64,000 bases of DNA from assembly GCF_900111345.1 (NCBI RefSeq), contig NZ_FOGY01000005.1, positions 266,141 through 330,140 of the forward strand, read 5' to 3'. Below the pieces are notes generated by a model that did no database searches, had not been told where the DNA came from, and saw only the letters and a list, made by a program, of their open reading frames with translations. Positions 8,958 to 17,847 of this stretch are shown here, in pieces. The position numbers and the translations under genes were made by a program. The first letter of the stretch is position 1. Each line of letters begins with the position of its first letter. Origin of the DNA: Psychrobacillus sp. OK032. GTDB lineage: Bacteria > Bacillota > Bacilli > Bacillales_A > Planococcaceae.

Positions 8958-9073
8958 ATTTTGTCAGTGTAAGCGCTCTATAATTCTTAATAATTTATGT
9001 ATTGCATTTTAATAGTAAAAGTCGTATGGTATGTATCTGAAGTTCATTCTCTTCTACAGGAGTTGCATACACT

Positions 9074-9619
9074 TTGCATTGTTGGAAAACAATTAATGTA
9101 AAAAAACAATATGGCTTAGAAAGGTTATTTCTATTATCCTCTCTATTAGTTATAATCGTTTTTTCTTTCGCATACGTTTTGTTAGGTATTATTAACGACA
9201 CAAATAAATCAGATGATTATTTTCTAGTATTCACACTAGCATTTTTAAGCATTTACCCGCTTCATAAGTTACTACACTTCATTCCACTTTTTAAGTTTCG
9301 TGATAACGTGAAGATCATAAAGAAAAAACAATTTGGTTTTCTACCTACTGTTTCTATTAGAGTAGTTGAACCAATTAATAAAAACAGATTTATCTATTCT
9401 TTATTAGCACCTTTTATATTTATCAATTTTGTTTTAATAATCGGAGCATTACTTATACCTGTTTTTTCACATTATTTCACTATGCTATTTGCGTACCATT
9501 GTGGTATTTGTTTGATCGATTTAATATATGTAAAGCATTTAAGCAAGTCTCCAAAAAGTGCATATATTGAAGAAACAGAAGCTGGTTTCGAAATTCTAAT
9601 CGCTCCAACCCATCCTTAG
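9074..9619 (+). CDS. DUF3267 family membrane protein
   Basis: 181 residues with about four hydrophobic segments (FLLSSLLVIIVFSFAYVLL, FLVFTLAFLSIYPL, FIYSLLAPFIFINFVLIIGALLIPVF, MLFAYHCGICLIDLIYV). The motif PLHKLLHFIP resembles the HExxH zinc motif region of DUF3267 metalloprotease-like proteins, but the glutamate is replaced (HKLLH), so activity is doubtful. TTG start with AGGAG 11 bases upstream. Many Bacillales carry a DUF3267 gene after hpr. No function is known. Confidence 0.65.
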   Translation: MHCWKTINVKKQYGLERLFLLSSLLVIIVFSFAYVLLGIINDTNKSDDYFLVFTLAFLSIYPLHKLLHFIPLFKFRDNVKIIKKKQFGFLPTVSIRVVEPINKNRFIYSLLAPFIFINFVLIIGALLIPVFSHYFTMLFAYHCGICLIDLIYVKHLSKSPKSAYIEETEAGFEILIAPTHP

Positions 9620-9688
9620 CAAAATGTAACACTTGTAAAATTCGTTCCTTCTTTGATATGCTTACTAGTATATGAAGGGAGTCTGGAC

Positions 9689-9874
9689 ATGATCATATTT
9701 ACGTTAGTTCTATTCTCAGCATTTTATTTGCTACAAATAAACCGAATGACATACGCTTTAGTTATGTCAAAAGAAATTCCGGAAGAAAAACACCCGAAGA
9801 TTTTTCGTACCATTAATATACTTATTACGATTCTTCTTGTTTCCTTCTACGTAGAACTTTTTTACACAGTTTAA
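9689..9874 (+). CDS. Small two-segment membrane protein
   Basis: Start chosen at the ATG 9689 because GAAGGGAG lies 6-13 bases upstream; the frame itself opens at 9653. 61 residues with a hydrophobic N-terminal segment (IIFTLVLFSAFYLL) and a second at the C-terminus (ILITILLVSFYVELFY), joined by a charged loop KEIPEEKHPK. I do not recognise the family. It closes a group of short membrane genes after scoC and is followed by a terminator. Confidence 0.6.
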   Translation: MIIFTLVLFSAFYLLQINRMTYALVMSKEIPEEKHPKIFRTINILITILLVSFYVELFYTV

Positions 9875-9884
9875 GAGGAAAAAA

Positions 9885-9926
9885 TGGACCCAAATCATTA
9901 GAATGATTTCGGGTCATTTCTTTTTT
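9885..9926 (+). terminator. Terminator after the small membrane protein
   Basis: Arms GACCC-AAATCATT and AATGATTT-C-GGGTC form a hairpin with one bulged base, followed by TTTCTTTTTTCTCTTT. Confidence 0.8.
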
Positions 9927-9984
9927 CTCTTTAAATGCATAGGGAACTAAGATCGATTTTACACGATCTTAGTTCACGTCTTCA

Positions 9985-10092
9985 TTAGTAGATAAACGCT
10001 GCTCCTACAATGATTAAAAGAATAAATAGAACAACTATCAAAGCAAAGCCAGAACCCGAACCATAACCGCCACCGCTATATTGTCCGCCCAT
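9985..10092 (-). CDS. YjcZ-family sporulation peptide
   Basis: 35-residue peptide. It has a glycine-rich head (MGGQYSGGGYGSGSG) followed by one hydrophobic segment FALIVVLFILLIIVG and ends AAFIY. This layout is diagnostic of the YjcZ/YczN small sporulation proteins of Bacillales, made late in sporulation and often present in many copies. AAGGAGG lies 9 bases before the ATG. Reads towards the terminator of the previous gene and is divergent from prsA. Function is unknown beyond sporulation association. Confidence 0.9.
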   Translation of the reverse strand: MGGQYSGGGYGSGSGFALIVVLFILLIIVGAAFIY

Positions 10093-10230
10093 TTAAAAAC
10101 ACCTCCTTTTCCATGTATCCTATGCGATATTTTCAATAATCGGTAGGCAAATGAACGGGAACCATTTTTGTTTTTATTTCGTTTATGTTATAGTTACAAC
10201 TGCAGCAACAAGAAGTTAGGAGAGAATTCC

Positions 10231-11169
10231 ATGAAAAAAACAGTATTAACATTTACACTTGCAGCATCAGTTCTTGCATTAGGCGCTTGTAGTAATGATT
10301 CAGCAACTAAAGACGAAGTAATCGCTACTTCTAAAGTTGGAGATATCACTCATAATGATTTATATGAAGAAATGAAAGCATCTATAGGAGATCAAGCATT
10401 TCAACTTCTGATGATTGAAAAAGTATTAGCATCGAAGTATGAAGTTACAGAAGATGAAGTAAACGCGCAATTAGAAGCTGACAAAAAGCAATATGGCGAA
10501 AACTTCGAAGCAATAATCGCACAACAAGGCTATACAGAATCTTCGTACAAAAAATTCATAGAACTTAACTTGATGCAAGAAAAAGCATTAGTTGAAGACG
10601 TGGATGTAACAGAAGATGAAATAAAGGCTGAATACGAAAATATCAAAAACGAAATCCAAGCTCGTCATATAGTAGTAGAAGATGAAGAGACTGCTAAAAA
10701 GGTGAAAGCGGAACTTGAATCTGGAAAAGATTTTGCAGAAGTTGCAAAAGAGTATTCTATTGAACAAGCGGCACAAACAACTGGTGGGGATTTAGGTTGG
10801 TTTAACAAAGCAACTAATATGGATCAACAGTTTTTAGAAGGTGCTTTCGCATTGGAGAAAAACGTTCTAAGCGAGCCGATTCAATCTAGCTTTGGCTATC
10901 ATATCATTGAAGTAACGGACAAGCGTGAGATTGAAGAATCATACGAAGATAAAAAAGCCGAGCTTGAAAAACAATTAAAACTTGCAAAAGCAGATACATC
11001 AACGTTATTAACGAAAGTAGCGAAAATGATGAAAGATGCTGATATCAAGATCAAGGATGAAGATTTAAAAACAGCGTTAGATGAGTTTTTAGCTGCAGCT
11101 GAAACACCAGCACCAACTGCTGATACAACGACTGAAGATGCAGATACATCAACAGAAGAAAGTAAATAA
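10231..11169 (+). CDS. prsA: Foldase lipoprotein PrsA (peptidyl-prolyl isomerase)
   Basis: Membrane-anchored extracytoplasmic foldase that helps secreted proteins fold. The longer frame begins at 10168, but GGAGAG before 10231 and the signal peptide fix the start there. The lipobox LALGAC puts the lipidated cysteine at residue 20. The parvulin (PpiC) domain spans roughly residues 135-235 (QARHIVVEDEETAKKV, GGDLGWFNKATNMDQQF, FGYHIIEVTDKRE). The tail is Thr/Glu/Asp-rich and probably disordered. 312 residues, near the usual 290-300. ScoC represses or modulates many secretion genes; its gene lies just upstream. Confidence 0.93.
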   Translation: MKKTVLTFTLAASVLALGACSNDSATKDEVIATSKVGDITHNDLYEEMKASIGDQAFQLLMIEKVLASKYEVTEDEVNAQLEADKKQYGENFEAIIAQQGYTESSYKKFIELNLMQEKALVEDVDVTEDEIKAEYENIKNEIQARHIVVEDEETAKKVKAELESGKDFAEVAKEYSIEQAAQTTGGDLGWFNKATNMDQQFLEGAFALEKNVLSEPIQSSFGYHIIEVTDKREIEESYEDKKAELEKQLKLAKADTSTLLTKVAKMMKDADIKIKDEDLKTALDEFLAAAETPAPTADTTTEDADTSTEESK

Positions 11170-11181
11170 TTTCTCATACAA

Positions 11182-11216
11182 AAAGCGTAAGGGCATAAGC
11201 CTTTACGCTTTTTTTG
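11182..11216 (+). terminator. Terminator after prsA
   Basis: Arms AAAGCGTAAGG / CCTTTACGCTTT with a 7-base loop, then a T run. Confidence 0.9.
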
Positions 11217-11269
11217 TGCTTTAAGAAATTATAAAATCTATGGCATATAGATTACTTTCTACAAGTGAT

Positions 11270-11600
11270 TCTTCCTCTAGACTCCAACGCCGTGCTCCTG
11301 CGCAAGCTCGTCGCAGTTAAACCATGTGCTCCTGCGCAAGCTCGTTGTAAACAAAATCGCTTGTGGTGGCTGAGGAGCTGCCTCCCGGGCCCGCACGATG
11401 CGGGTCATGCGTCCTTTGCCACAGGATGTGGCGTACTTAAGATGCCTTCCCGTCCCATTTGCCTGTCTGAGGCCTGCAGGGTGTAGGTCATGCAGTCGTC
11501 GCGAAATATCTTTTTATTTTGCGACGAGCTTTGCGCAGGAGCACCACGATGTCGCGAACTTAGATTGTATTCCTCTAACATAGGCGCTTTCGCTTTTGTT
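11270..11600. repeat. Dispersed repeat, copy B (inverted relative to copy A), composite
   Basis: Reading on the minus strand, it starts with AAAAGCG-AAAGCGCC, then a segment with GACATCGTGGTGCTCCTGCG, a GACTGCATGACC stretch, a GGAGGCAGCTCC..CAGCCACCACAAGCG segment and two 34/35-base units with the core GCGACGAGCTTGCGC (11294 and 11328 on the plus strand). It shares long stretches with copy C near 38.7 kb. The whole 11170-11601 gap is terminator plus this repeat. ORFs predicted in it are compositional and I do not count them as genes. Confidence 0.8.
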
Positions 11601-11601
11601 A

Positions 11602-12540
11602 TTATTCAAATGTAGGTTTATAAAATGAACGGTTTTCTAACGGGAATAAACGTTCAGTAAACTCTCCTGGATTTGTTTTGTCTAATGCACGATTTAGCAT
11701 ATTCATTTTTGCATCGATATTATCAATATAATGCAAGATTTCCGCTTCACGAACCATTGGGCGCTTTGGACTTCCCCATTCTTCTTTTCCATGGTGAGAA
11801 AGCACCATATGTTGAAGAAGCATAACTTCTTCCCCTTCTATTTGAAGTTCATCTGCTGCTTTTGAGATTTCATTGACCATAATTGTAATATGACCAAGTA
11901 AATTTCCTTCGGTCGTGTATGTTGTTGCAACCGGTCCAGATAGCTCTATTACTTTTCCGATATCGTGTAAAATAATGCCGGCATATAATAGATCTTTGTT
12001 AAGCGTTGGATATAAATCACATAATGCTTTCGCAAGTTTTAACATGGAAACAACGTGGTCGATTAGACCAGATGCGTAATCATGGTGATTTTTCGTCGCC
12101 GCTGGGTATGTCATAAATGCAGGTTGATGTTTTTTTAGTAAGTGACGCGTAACCCGCTGGATCAATGGATTTTTCATTTCGAAGAAAAATTGCATCACTT
12201 CTTCCATTAATTCTTCTTTCGACTTTTCAGCTGATGGCACAAGGTCCTGAATAGTAACCTGTTCGTCTGATTTTGCTGGACGGATGCTTTTTACTCGAAG
12301 CTGGAACTTTCCTCGATAATCTTGAATTTCTCCTCCTACACGGACAATTTGACTAGCAGCGTATAACTTTTCGTGCTCATCATTTGTATCCCATAGTTTC
12401 GCTTCGATATCGCCGCTTTTATCTTGTAAAACAAGTGACATAAATGGCTTGCCAACAGTTGTTATCCCTTTTGTTGATTGTTTTATTAGTAAGAAATGAT
12501 CTACTGGATCCCCTACTCGTAGTTGTGTAATACCTTTCAT
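11602..12540 (-). CDS. yhaM: 3'-5' exoribonuclease YhaM
   Basis: Manganese-dependent 3'-5' exoribonuclease involved in mRNA turnover in B. subtilis. An N-terminal OB-fold (residues about 1-95, [50 protein letters not shown]) is followed by an HD domain with [11 protein letters not shown] and the downstream [15 protein letters not shown]. 312 residues, family-typical. Its ATG overlaps the yhaN stop (12537-12540), so it is the last gene of the translationally coupled yhaO-yhaN-yhaM operon. Confidence 0.95.
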   Translation of the reverse strand: MKGITQLRVGDPVDHFLLIKQSTKGITTVGKPFMSLVLQDKSGDIEAKLWDTNDEHEKLYAASQIVRVGGEIQDYRGKFQLRVKSIRPAKSDEQVTIQDLVPSAEKSKEELMEEVMQFFFEMKNPLIQRVTRHLLKKHQPAFMTYPAATKNHHDYASGLIDHVVSMLKLAKALCDLYPTLNKDLLYAGIILHDIGKVIELSGPVATTYTTEGNLLGHITIMVNEISKAADELQIEGEEVMLLQHMVLSHHGKEEWGSPKRPMVREAEILHYIDNIDAKMNMLNRALDKTNPGEFTERLFPLENRSFYKPTFE

Positions 12541-15254
12541 TTCACATTCCCTCCACTTCCGGCTAATATGTCTGCTACTTCAACGATATGTGCATCTTTC
12601 CAGCCATATCGCATATTTTCATGACATGTAAAATACAGTAGTTGATGTTTTTTCTGTAGCTCTGTCATTAATTGTACCATGTGTTGCAGCCTGAAACGAT
12701 CGAAATGTACAAATGGATCGTCCATAATAATTGGAAAAGGTGTTGTCCCTTTTAACGCTACTGCAAGTGCAATTCGTAAAGAAATATATGCTTGTTCTTT
12801 TGTTGCTTGGCTAAGCTCGGCAATTTTATAACGCTGTCCGTTTGATCTGACGGCTTCAAAATTTCCCTCTGGCGTTAGGACCAACGCTTCATAAACATTA
12901 CCTGTAAGCGTGCGGAAATAGCTCTGTGCGTACTCCAATACTTCCGGAAGGCGTTCTTCCTTTAGTTGCACAAATGTTTGTTGTATCGTTTCTACAATCG
13001 CCTTATAAGCAGCCCACTTTTTCACTAATTCATATAGCTCTGTCTTTTTCTGTTCAAGCTGTTGTAGTTTTTCACTTTGTTCATCATTTTCGATCAACTT
13101 TTTTGTTTTATATTGGAGAGATGCTTTTTCTTCTAGCAATTGATTCCGTTCTTGTTGGAAGGCATGCAGTTTTTCTTTGTTCTCTATTTCAAAGCTTTCA
13201 TTAAATTCATGGATATTAATTTCTCTATTACCTAATTGCATTCTAATTTGTTCGATTTCTTTCTCTAATGCTAGCTTTTCTTCATAAAGTTTAGATGCAG
13301 TGTAATAATCTCCTTCATTTTCTACATTCGCTTCTTTATACAACTCACCAATTTTTTCTACATATACAGCAAGAACTAATTTAGTTTCCTGTAGTTTTGT
13401 TTCAATTTGAACATTTTTTTTAGCTTTAAACTGTTGTTCTTCCGCTTTTCTCTTTTCTATTAAATAATGTTCACGAAGTTGGTGGAAAAGTATATCTTCT
13501 ATTAAATGAATGTTTGCCACTTCTTGTGCTTGTTCGAATAGTATTTGAAACCTTTTACTCACTTCATATAATTTCTCTTCCATTTGATCTAATATCATTT
13601 GTTGTTCTTGAATTATTCGGAGTCTATTAAATAACTCTGGCAATAGGCTAGGTGAGAGCTCATTACTAATATGGTACTTCGTTAAAAATGAATGTATCTG
13701 ATGGTAAATCTCACTATTTTCTCGCTCTAGTTCTCGTATAGCATATTCGAGTTGTGCTATTTGCTCCTTTAACTTCTGTTGTTCTTTCAACAATAAACTA
13801 GAATATTTTTGAACATCATTTGATTGTTGCAATGTTCTAAGCAGGAACGTGAAGCCAACGTAAACAATCACACTAATTAGGACAGTTGTCAGAGCGATCA
13901 TCCAATTTGCTTGAAGAAAGCTAAAAGTTAAACCGAGTAAAAGAATGACTCCAATAAGCAAAATAGCTATTCGGTTTGCATTATTTTTCTCGGAAGAGGA
14001 TCTGTTCGATCGTTTCGATTCGTTTATATGATTTTGGTGTTTTTCGAGGTCTTCTTTTTTCATTTGTAATAAACGATTTTCCTGAATGATTTGTCGTTCT
14101 AGTTGTTCCTGTTTTTTAAGGAATGAAACAAGTTTATCTTCTTGCACAATGGATACATCCGCTTGAACCATATGAGTTAAACTTTTTTCCCAATCTACTC
14201 CAATTAGCGCTAATTGTTGCATTTGGCTCTGCAAAGTTTTACTTTGTTCCTCTTCTATTTGTATTCGTTTTGCTCTCTGTTCATGCCACTCGGTTTCCTT
14301 GTTTAAAAATGCTTGTAGCGCTTCTAATTCTTCTTGTGATAAAACTTTGTGATTATTTGTTGTATTAGCGAGCTCTTCCTCTAATTGTTCAAGCATAATT
14401 TTCACACTAATTTCTTTATCCTTGATTAACTCATAGCGACGTATTCCATCTACTGGGAAGGTTATTTGCTTTACTTTTTCAAGCGCTTGTTCCAACACTA
14501 TTTCTTTTTCTTTTATGGGCTTTAGTTGCTTCCAACTTAAATAGTGTTGTAATCGATCAGAGATATTTTTCTCCTCTTCGATCGTTTTCGTTATGAGTAG
14601 TTCAAGTTCAAGTAAACGTTTAATAGAGGGCTCATACATTTGCGTCTCTTCCATTTTTTGTTTCCATGCTAACTCTAATTCTCGTAATTCTTCGATTTTT
14701 TGATTGATTAATGGCTTCTTCCCAGTTGGTTTAAAGAGTTCTCCCATTTCTTTTACAAATTGAGCTTCGACACTTGTTAACATGTCCATCCCAGTTGTAC
14801 CTGATATAAGGAGCGTTCTTGTTAGCTCTTCTTCTGTCATTTTTTCGAAGCCTTGCAATTGAAGCAATGAAAAAGAGAAAATTGCTTCGAAATCTGCACG
14901 ACTGTATGAATGAAGTAAAGATGAAAGTTCTTTCTCCCCACCTCGGGTGCCATCTTCAAAGTATAGTGTAACGTCTCCGCTTGCTTTTCCTTTAACACGT
15001 TCTACTATTATACGAGCTCCATGCTTATCTATTAGATGAATTTTTCCACCGTACTTGGCCCCACTTTTCGGTTCGTATCTTAATATTTGTGCATTTTTTT
15101 GTGGGAATCCAAAAAGCATATGCAAAATGAATTGTTGGATGGTGGACTTTCCGGCTTCATTTTCCCCGTACAAGACATTGATGCCATCCATTAAATTTAT
15201 TTCTACATTTTCATGTTTTCCAAAGCCATATATATGGAGTTTTTCTATTTTCAC
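12537..15254 (-). CDS. yhaN: Rad50/SbcC-like ATPase YhaN (SbcE)
   Basis: SMC-like partner of the YhaO nuclease, thought to act in DNA end processing. 905 residues. Walker [10 protein letters not shown] is near residue 32; long heptad-rich coiled coils run on both sides of a central hydrophobic hairpin ([17 protein letters not shown] and [18 protein letters not shown]), a feature of YhaN rather than SbcC; the C-terminal ABC half has [17 protein letters not shown] and Walker [13 protein letters not shown]. No CxxC zinc hook is visible, which also separates it from SbcC. It overlaps yhaO by 4 bases and yhaM by 4 bases. Confidence 0.92.
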   Translation of the reverse strand: MKIEKLHIYGFGKHENVEINLMDGINVLYGENEAGKSTIQQFILHMLFGFPQKNAQILRYEPKSGAKYGGKIHLIDKHGARIIVERVKGKASGDVTLYFEDGTRGGEKELSSLLHSYSRADFEAIFSFSLLQLQGFEKMTEEELTRTLLISGTTGMDMLTSVEAQFVKEMGELFKPTGKKPLINQKIEELRELELAWKQKMEETQMYEPSIKRLLELELLITKTIEEEKNISDRLQHYLSWKQLKPIKEKEIVLEQALEKVKQITFPVDGIRRYELIKDKEISVKIMLEQLEEELANTTNNHKVLSQEELEALQAFLNKETEWHEQRAKRIQIEEEQSKTLQSQMQQLALIGVDWEKSLTHMVQADVSIVQEDKLVSFLKKQEQLERQIIQENRLLQMKKEDLEKHQNHINESKRSNRSSSEKNNANRIAILLIGVILLLGLTFSFLQANWMIALTTVLISVIVYVGFTFLLRTLQQSNDVQKYSSLLLKEQQKLKEQIAQLEYAIRELERENSEIYHQIHSFLTKYHISNELSPSLLPELFNRLRIIQEQQMILDQMEEKLYEVSKRFQILFEQAQEVANIHLIEDILFHQLREHYLIEKRKAEEQQFKAKKNVQIETKLQETKLVLAVYVEKIGELYKEANVENEGDYYTASKLYEEKLALEKEIEQIRMQLGNREINIHEFNESFEIENKEKLHAFQQERNQLLEEKASLQYKTKKLIENDEQSEKLQQLEQKKTELYELVKKWAAYKAIVETIQQTFVQLKEERLPEVLEYAQSYFRTLTGNVYEALVLTPEGNFEAVRSNGQRYKIAELSQATKEQAYISLRIALAVALKGTTPFPIIMDDPFVHFDRFRLQHMVQLMTELQKKHQLLYFTCHENMRYGWKDAHIVEVADILAGSGGNVK

Positions 15255-16462
15255 TGTTTATCCACCTTTGTCACTACTTTTGAAAGCAAATGTTCTGCTT
15301 CTTGTAACGTTTCATTCAAAAACAGTTCGTCTATTGTAGGTAAATATCTGCTACCTTTTGGATGTCGATAAAGATCTTTTAAAACATGTTTCCAGTCGGA
15401 AGAATCCCATTCTTTCATTATATCTAGAAGCATATTCAATTCTCTTCGATCTTTATTAGGGTGAGTTATATGCAAGTCTTTCACTATTATAAACGGACTA
15501 TCCATCTCCAAGTTTTCTTGTAGGAGAAATAGCCACTCTTCCTTAGAAGAACCTTGAATAAGCTCGTTTGTCTCTTCTGTAATATCCGTTAAAATAAGTT
15601 CAATCAATGCATTTCCATTTGTTTTCCTGTAGTGGTCTAAGGTTAGTTCGATATGTTTTATTAATTCATTTGCATGAACAATTCCTTCACAAGAAACTTC
15701 TACTACATCATAAAGAAATGCAGATGACGGTATAAATCGAAGCATTGCATTATGTTTCGTTAAGGTGACATCATAAAATCCTTTTAACCCTTTTTCGTTT
15801 CGGTGACGACTTTGCGTATTACCTGGATACACAATCGGTGGATCATCATGCAAAGTTTGTCGCTTATGAATATGGCCAAGTGCCCAATAATCATAGCCCT
15901 TTGCTATTAAATTATTTTTTTGAAAAGGGGCATATACATCATGTTCCACGTTTCCTTCCACACTACCATGTAGCATTCCGATATGAATATGTTGTCCATT
16001 AGCAGTCGGGTAATAGGTATGCATTCCTTCTAAAACATGTCGCTCTTTATAGCTAAATCCTGATATATTTACTTTTTGCCCTTTAATATCTAATGTTTTT
16101 GTTTCCACGTCTCCTCCAAATTCTTGCACATTGTCTGGAAGCTGAAACCGCACCCAGTTTCCACTTAAATGATCATGGTTTCCATAACAAATGAAAACAG
16201 GAATTCCTTCTGATTGTAGTGCTTCCATTCCTTTTTGAAATAAATGTTGGGCACGTAAACTACGATTTTCCCCATCATAAATATCTCCAACTATTAACAC
16301 GAAATCTGGCTTATTTTCCAATGCATATTCCACAATGTTTGTAAAAGCGTTAAATGTGCTTTCACGTATGTCATTCCACTTGCTTTGCGGAATAGAAGAA
16401 ATCCCTTTAAAAGGACTGTCCAGATGCAAATCAGCTATATGGAGAAATCGAATTTCTGTCAT
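15251..16462 (-). CDS. yhaO: Mre11/SbcD-like DNA exonuclease YhaO
   Basis: Calcineurin-type metallophosphoesterase that pairs with YhaN. Metal-binding motifs in order: HIADLHLDSPF, GDIYDGENR, YGNHDHLSG, HGSVEGN, GHIHKRQ. The frame opens at 16480, but GAGGTGG lies 6 bases before the ATG at 16462, giving MTEIRFLHIADLHLDS, the usual family start, and 403 residues. First gene of yhaO-yhaN-yhaM. In B. subtilis this pair is linked to DNA repair; exact substrates remain inferred. Confidence 0.93.
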   Translation of the reverse strand: MTEIRFLHIADLHLDSPFKGISSIPQSKWNDIRESTFNAFTNIVEYALENKPDFVLIVGDIYDGENRSLRAQHLFQKGMEALQSEGIPVFICYGNHDHLSGNWVRFQLPDNVQEFGGDVETKTLDIKGQKVNISGFSYKERHVLEGMHTYYPTANGQHIHIGMLHGSVEGNVEHDVYAPFQKNNLIAKGYDYWALGHIHKRQTLHDDPPIVYPGNTQSRHRNEKGLKGFYDVTLTKHNAMLRFIPSSAFLYDVVEVSCEGIVHANELIKHIELTLDHYRKTNGNALIELILTDITEETNELIQGSSKEEWLFLLQENLEMDSPFIIVKDLHITHPNKDRRELNMLLDIMKEWDSSDWKHVLKDLYRHPKGSRYLPTIDELFLNETLQEAEHLLSKVVTKVDKQ

Positions 16463-16510
16463 TGCTTCCACCTCACTCAAAAACGAATATTTGTTCTTAT
16501 TTTATCATAA

Positions 16511-16550
16511 AGAAAAGATTGCATACAAACAAATGTATACAATCTTATTC
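16511..16550 (-). terminator. Terminator of the XRE/membrane-protein operon
   Basis: On the minus strand AAGATTGTATACA and TGTATGCAATCTT form a near-perfect hairpin followed by TTCTTT, 10 bases past the stop at 16560. Confidence 0.8.
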
Positions 16551-16559
16551 TATCCTTTG

Positions 16560-16763
16560 CTAATTATAATTACGTTCTTTTTTCAATTGCTGAAGCGATA
16601 TTATTAATCCAGTGAGACCTGCTGAAAAGGATGGAAAAATACTGATTATTAAATAATTCCATTGACCTGAAAGTAATGAAATAAATAAAAAAATAACTGG
16701 GAAACCAATTAAAGCAAATAAGGAAACTCCAAGTGCCCATTTAGTATTACTTCTCAATTTCAT
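16560..16763 (-). CDS. Small membrane protein of XRE operon
   Basis: 67 residues from the ATG at 16763, which has AAAGGCGGT upstream; the longer frame to 16820 would overlap the previous gene and lacks a ribosome site. Two to three hydrophobic segments (WALGVSLFALIGFPVIFLFISLL, YLIISIFPSFSAGLTGLIISL) and a basic tail QQLKKERNYN. Not recognised. Third gene in an operon with a small membrane protein and an XRE repressor, an arrangement common for self-regulated membrane-protein modules in Firmicutes; no function can be assigned. Confidence 0.6.
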   Translation of the reverse strand: MKLRSNTKWALGVSLFALIGFPVIFLFISLLSGQWNYLIISIFPSFSAGLTGLIISLQQLKKERNYN

Positions 16764-16782
16764 ACCGCCTTTCCACTTAGAT

Positions 16783-17094
16783 TTAATTGGATTTACTGGC
16801 AACGAATGACCCAATAGCATAAGAAAGCATATGAATTACCCAAATCGCTGTCATTAAGAAGAAAGCTAACCCCGGACCCTCCATAAAAATAATAATCATC
16901 CACACGATTAATATAGTTATCGTAGTAACAGTCCAAGATAAAGAGCGTGCTTTTTCATGGATTCTAACATAGCGCTCATCAAACCATCTTCTTTGCTTAC
17001 CTATACTTCTCATAATTAGAAACACAATTGTCATGATTATAATTGCAAGTGGCAACCCAATCAAAAAGGAGACTAAATCAAAATTTTCATACAT
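16783..17094 (-). CDS. Small integral membrane protein of XRE operon
   Basis: 103 residues, three hydrophobic segments: VSFLIGLPLAIIIMTIVFLIM, LSWTVTTITILIVWMIIIFM and GLAFFLMTAIWVIHMLSYAIGS, with a charged cytosolic loop RSIGKQRRWFDERYVRIHEKAR. It resembles short proteins (DUF3796/DUF2178 type) that sit next to XRE regulators, but I cannot name the family with certainty. It starts 2 bases after the regulator's stop codon, so the two are co-translated. Confidence 0.65.
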   Translation of the reverse strand: MYENFDLVSFLIGLPLAIIIMTIVFLIMRSIGKQRRWFDERYVRIHEKARSLSWTVTTITILIVWMIIIFMEGPGLAFFLMTAIWVIHMLSYAIGSFVASKSN

Positions 17095-17096
17095 TC

Positions 17097-17294
17097 CTAT
17101 TCCTCCTCATATATAAATATTTCCTCAATCGTACATTGGAACAATTTTGCAAGCTTAAAAGCTAGTGTAATAGAAGGATTATATCGTCCTTTTTCTAACG
17201 AAATAATCGTTTGCCTAGAAACATCCAGCATGAGTGATAGTTCATCTTGAGTCATGCCTAGAGCCACTCGCTTTTCTCTAACTAAATTTTCCAT
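17097..17294 (-). CDS. XRE family transcriptional regulator (Cro/CI type)
   Basis: 65-residue single-domain DNA-binding protein; the helix-turn-helix is MTQDELSLMLDVSRQTIISLEKGRYNP, the YozG/Xre short-repressor consensus. Start chosen at ATG 17294 (MENLVREKRVALGMTQ) instead of the longer frame at 17369, because the upstream part covers the promoter and its palindromes. Heads a three-gene operon with two small membrane proteins. Two dyads, GTAAAG-N4-CTTTAC, overlap its promoter, so autoregulation is likely. Confidence 0.88.
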   Translation of the reverse strand: MENLVREKRVALGMTQDELSLMLDVSRQTIISLEKGRYNPSITLAFKLAKLFQCTIEEIFIYEEE

Positions 17295-17313
17295 CGTGAT
17301 TCCTACTTCCTTT

Positions 17314-17363
17314 GTAAAGCTAACTTTACGTAAAGTATACTTTACTTCCAGAAAGTATGTCAA
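17314..17363 (-). promoter_or_regulatory. Promoter with twin operators for the XRE operon
   Basis: On the minus strand TTGACA (17358-17363), 18 bases, then TATACT (17334-17339). Two adjacent 16-base dyads with the same arms follow: GTAAAG-CTAA-CTTTAC (17314-17329) and GTAAAG-TATA-CTTTAC (17330-17345, a perfect palindrome containing the -10). A further CTTTAC half-site is at 17369-17374. Likely bound by the XRE protein encoded downstream (inference). Confidence 0.75.
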
Positions 17364-17437
17364 GCTCACTTTACATTTATCTTTTAAATTTTTTAATGTA
17401 TAATATATAGATAATTGAAAAAAAGGGGTGTTGATTC

Positions 17438-17623
17438 ATGAAAACGTATAAATTTACTGCATTTGAACAAACAGGAAAGCTGATTGTTGAAGAAACATGG
17501 ACTTTCGAAAACGATGAGGAAGCGAAGAAAAAAGGGGAAGCAGTAATCGAAGAAAAAGGATTGCTTGAAACAACACATCGTTTAGTAAATAGTGCAGGGA
17601 AGCTTGTATTATTTCATGTGTAA
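17438..17623 (+). CDS. yhzC: YhzC-like small conserved protein
   Basis: 61 residues, soluble, with predicted strand-helix-strand layout: YKFTAFEQTGKLIVEETWTF, a charged helix ENDEEAKKKGEAVIEEKG, then a C-terminal strand AGKLVLFHV. This matches B. subtilis YhzC, found in the same yha/yhe neighbourhood. AAAAGGGGTG precedes the ATG. No function is known. The final LFHV is echoed by the C-terminus of the YheE-like gene at 20931-21134 (MLFHVYD), though the proteins otherwise differ. Confidence 0.75.
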   Translation: MKTYKFTAFEQTGKLIVEETWTFENDEEAKKKGEAVIEEKGLLETTHRLVNSAGKLVLFHV

Positions 17624-17632
17624 GCTTGTGAA

Positions 17633-17668
17633 GGGACTAAAACCGACTTGGTTTTAGTCCTTTTTTTG
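17633..17668 (+). terminator. Terminator after yhzC
   Basis: GGACTAAAACC-gactt-GGTTTTAGTCC followed by seven Ts. Confidence 0.92.
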
Positions 17669-17688
17669 TGTGTTTTTGGGGGAATTTG

Positions 17689-17742
17689 TTTAGTTGGAAT
17701 TTTGAAGTGTTTAGTTGGAATTATGGTCCATTTAGTTGGAAT
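17689..17742. repeat. Three-copy tandem repeat, 21-bp period (TTTAGTTGGAAT)
   Basis: The 11-12 base core TTTAGTTGGAA(T) begins at 17689, 17710 and 17731, exactly 21 bases apart, while the intervening 9 bases differ. It lies between convergent yhzC and yhaR outside any gene. A second array with a different core but the same period is at 32060-32112. Confidence 0.85.
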
Positions 17743-17779
17743 AATCATAGCGTTAGTTAAAAAGGATATTTACTCCATA

Positions 17780-17820
17780 AAATTAGCAGGAGATCGATTG
17801 TACTTGATCTCCTGCTAATA
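17780..17820 (-). terminator. Terminator after yhaR
   Basis: TTAGCAGGAGATC / GATCTCCTGCTAA perfect 13-base arms, followed on the minus strand by TTTTATGG. Confidence 0.85.
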
Positions 17821-17847
17821 ATCCCTTTACTGTTTTTATGACTAATT

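Noticed and set aside
10899..11177. Serine/valine-rich antisense ORF over prsA
   Set aside because: Shadow of the prsA frame on the other strand; no ribosome site and prsA motifs are intact.
11265..11583. Two overlapping ORFs after prsA
   Set aside because: Both lie wholly in dispersed repeat copy B; cysteine-, proline- and arginine-rich translations reflect the repeat's composition.
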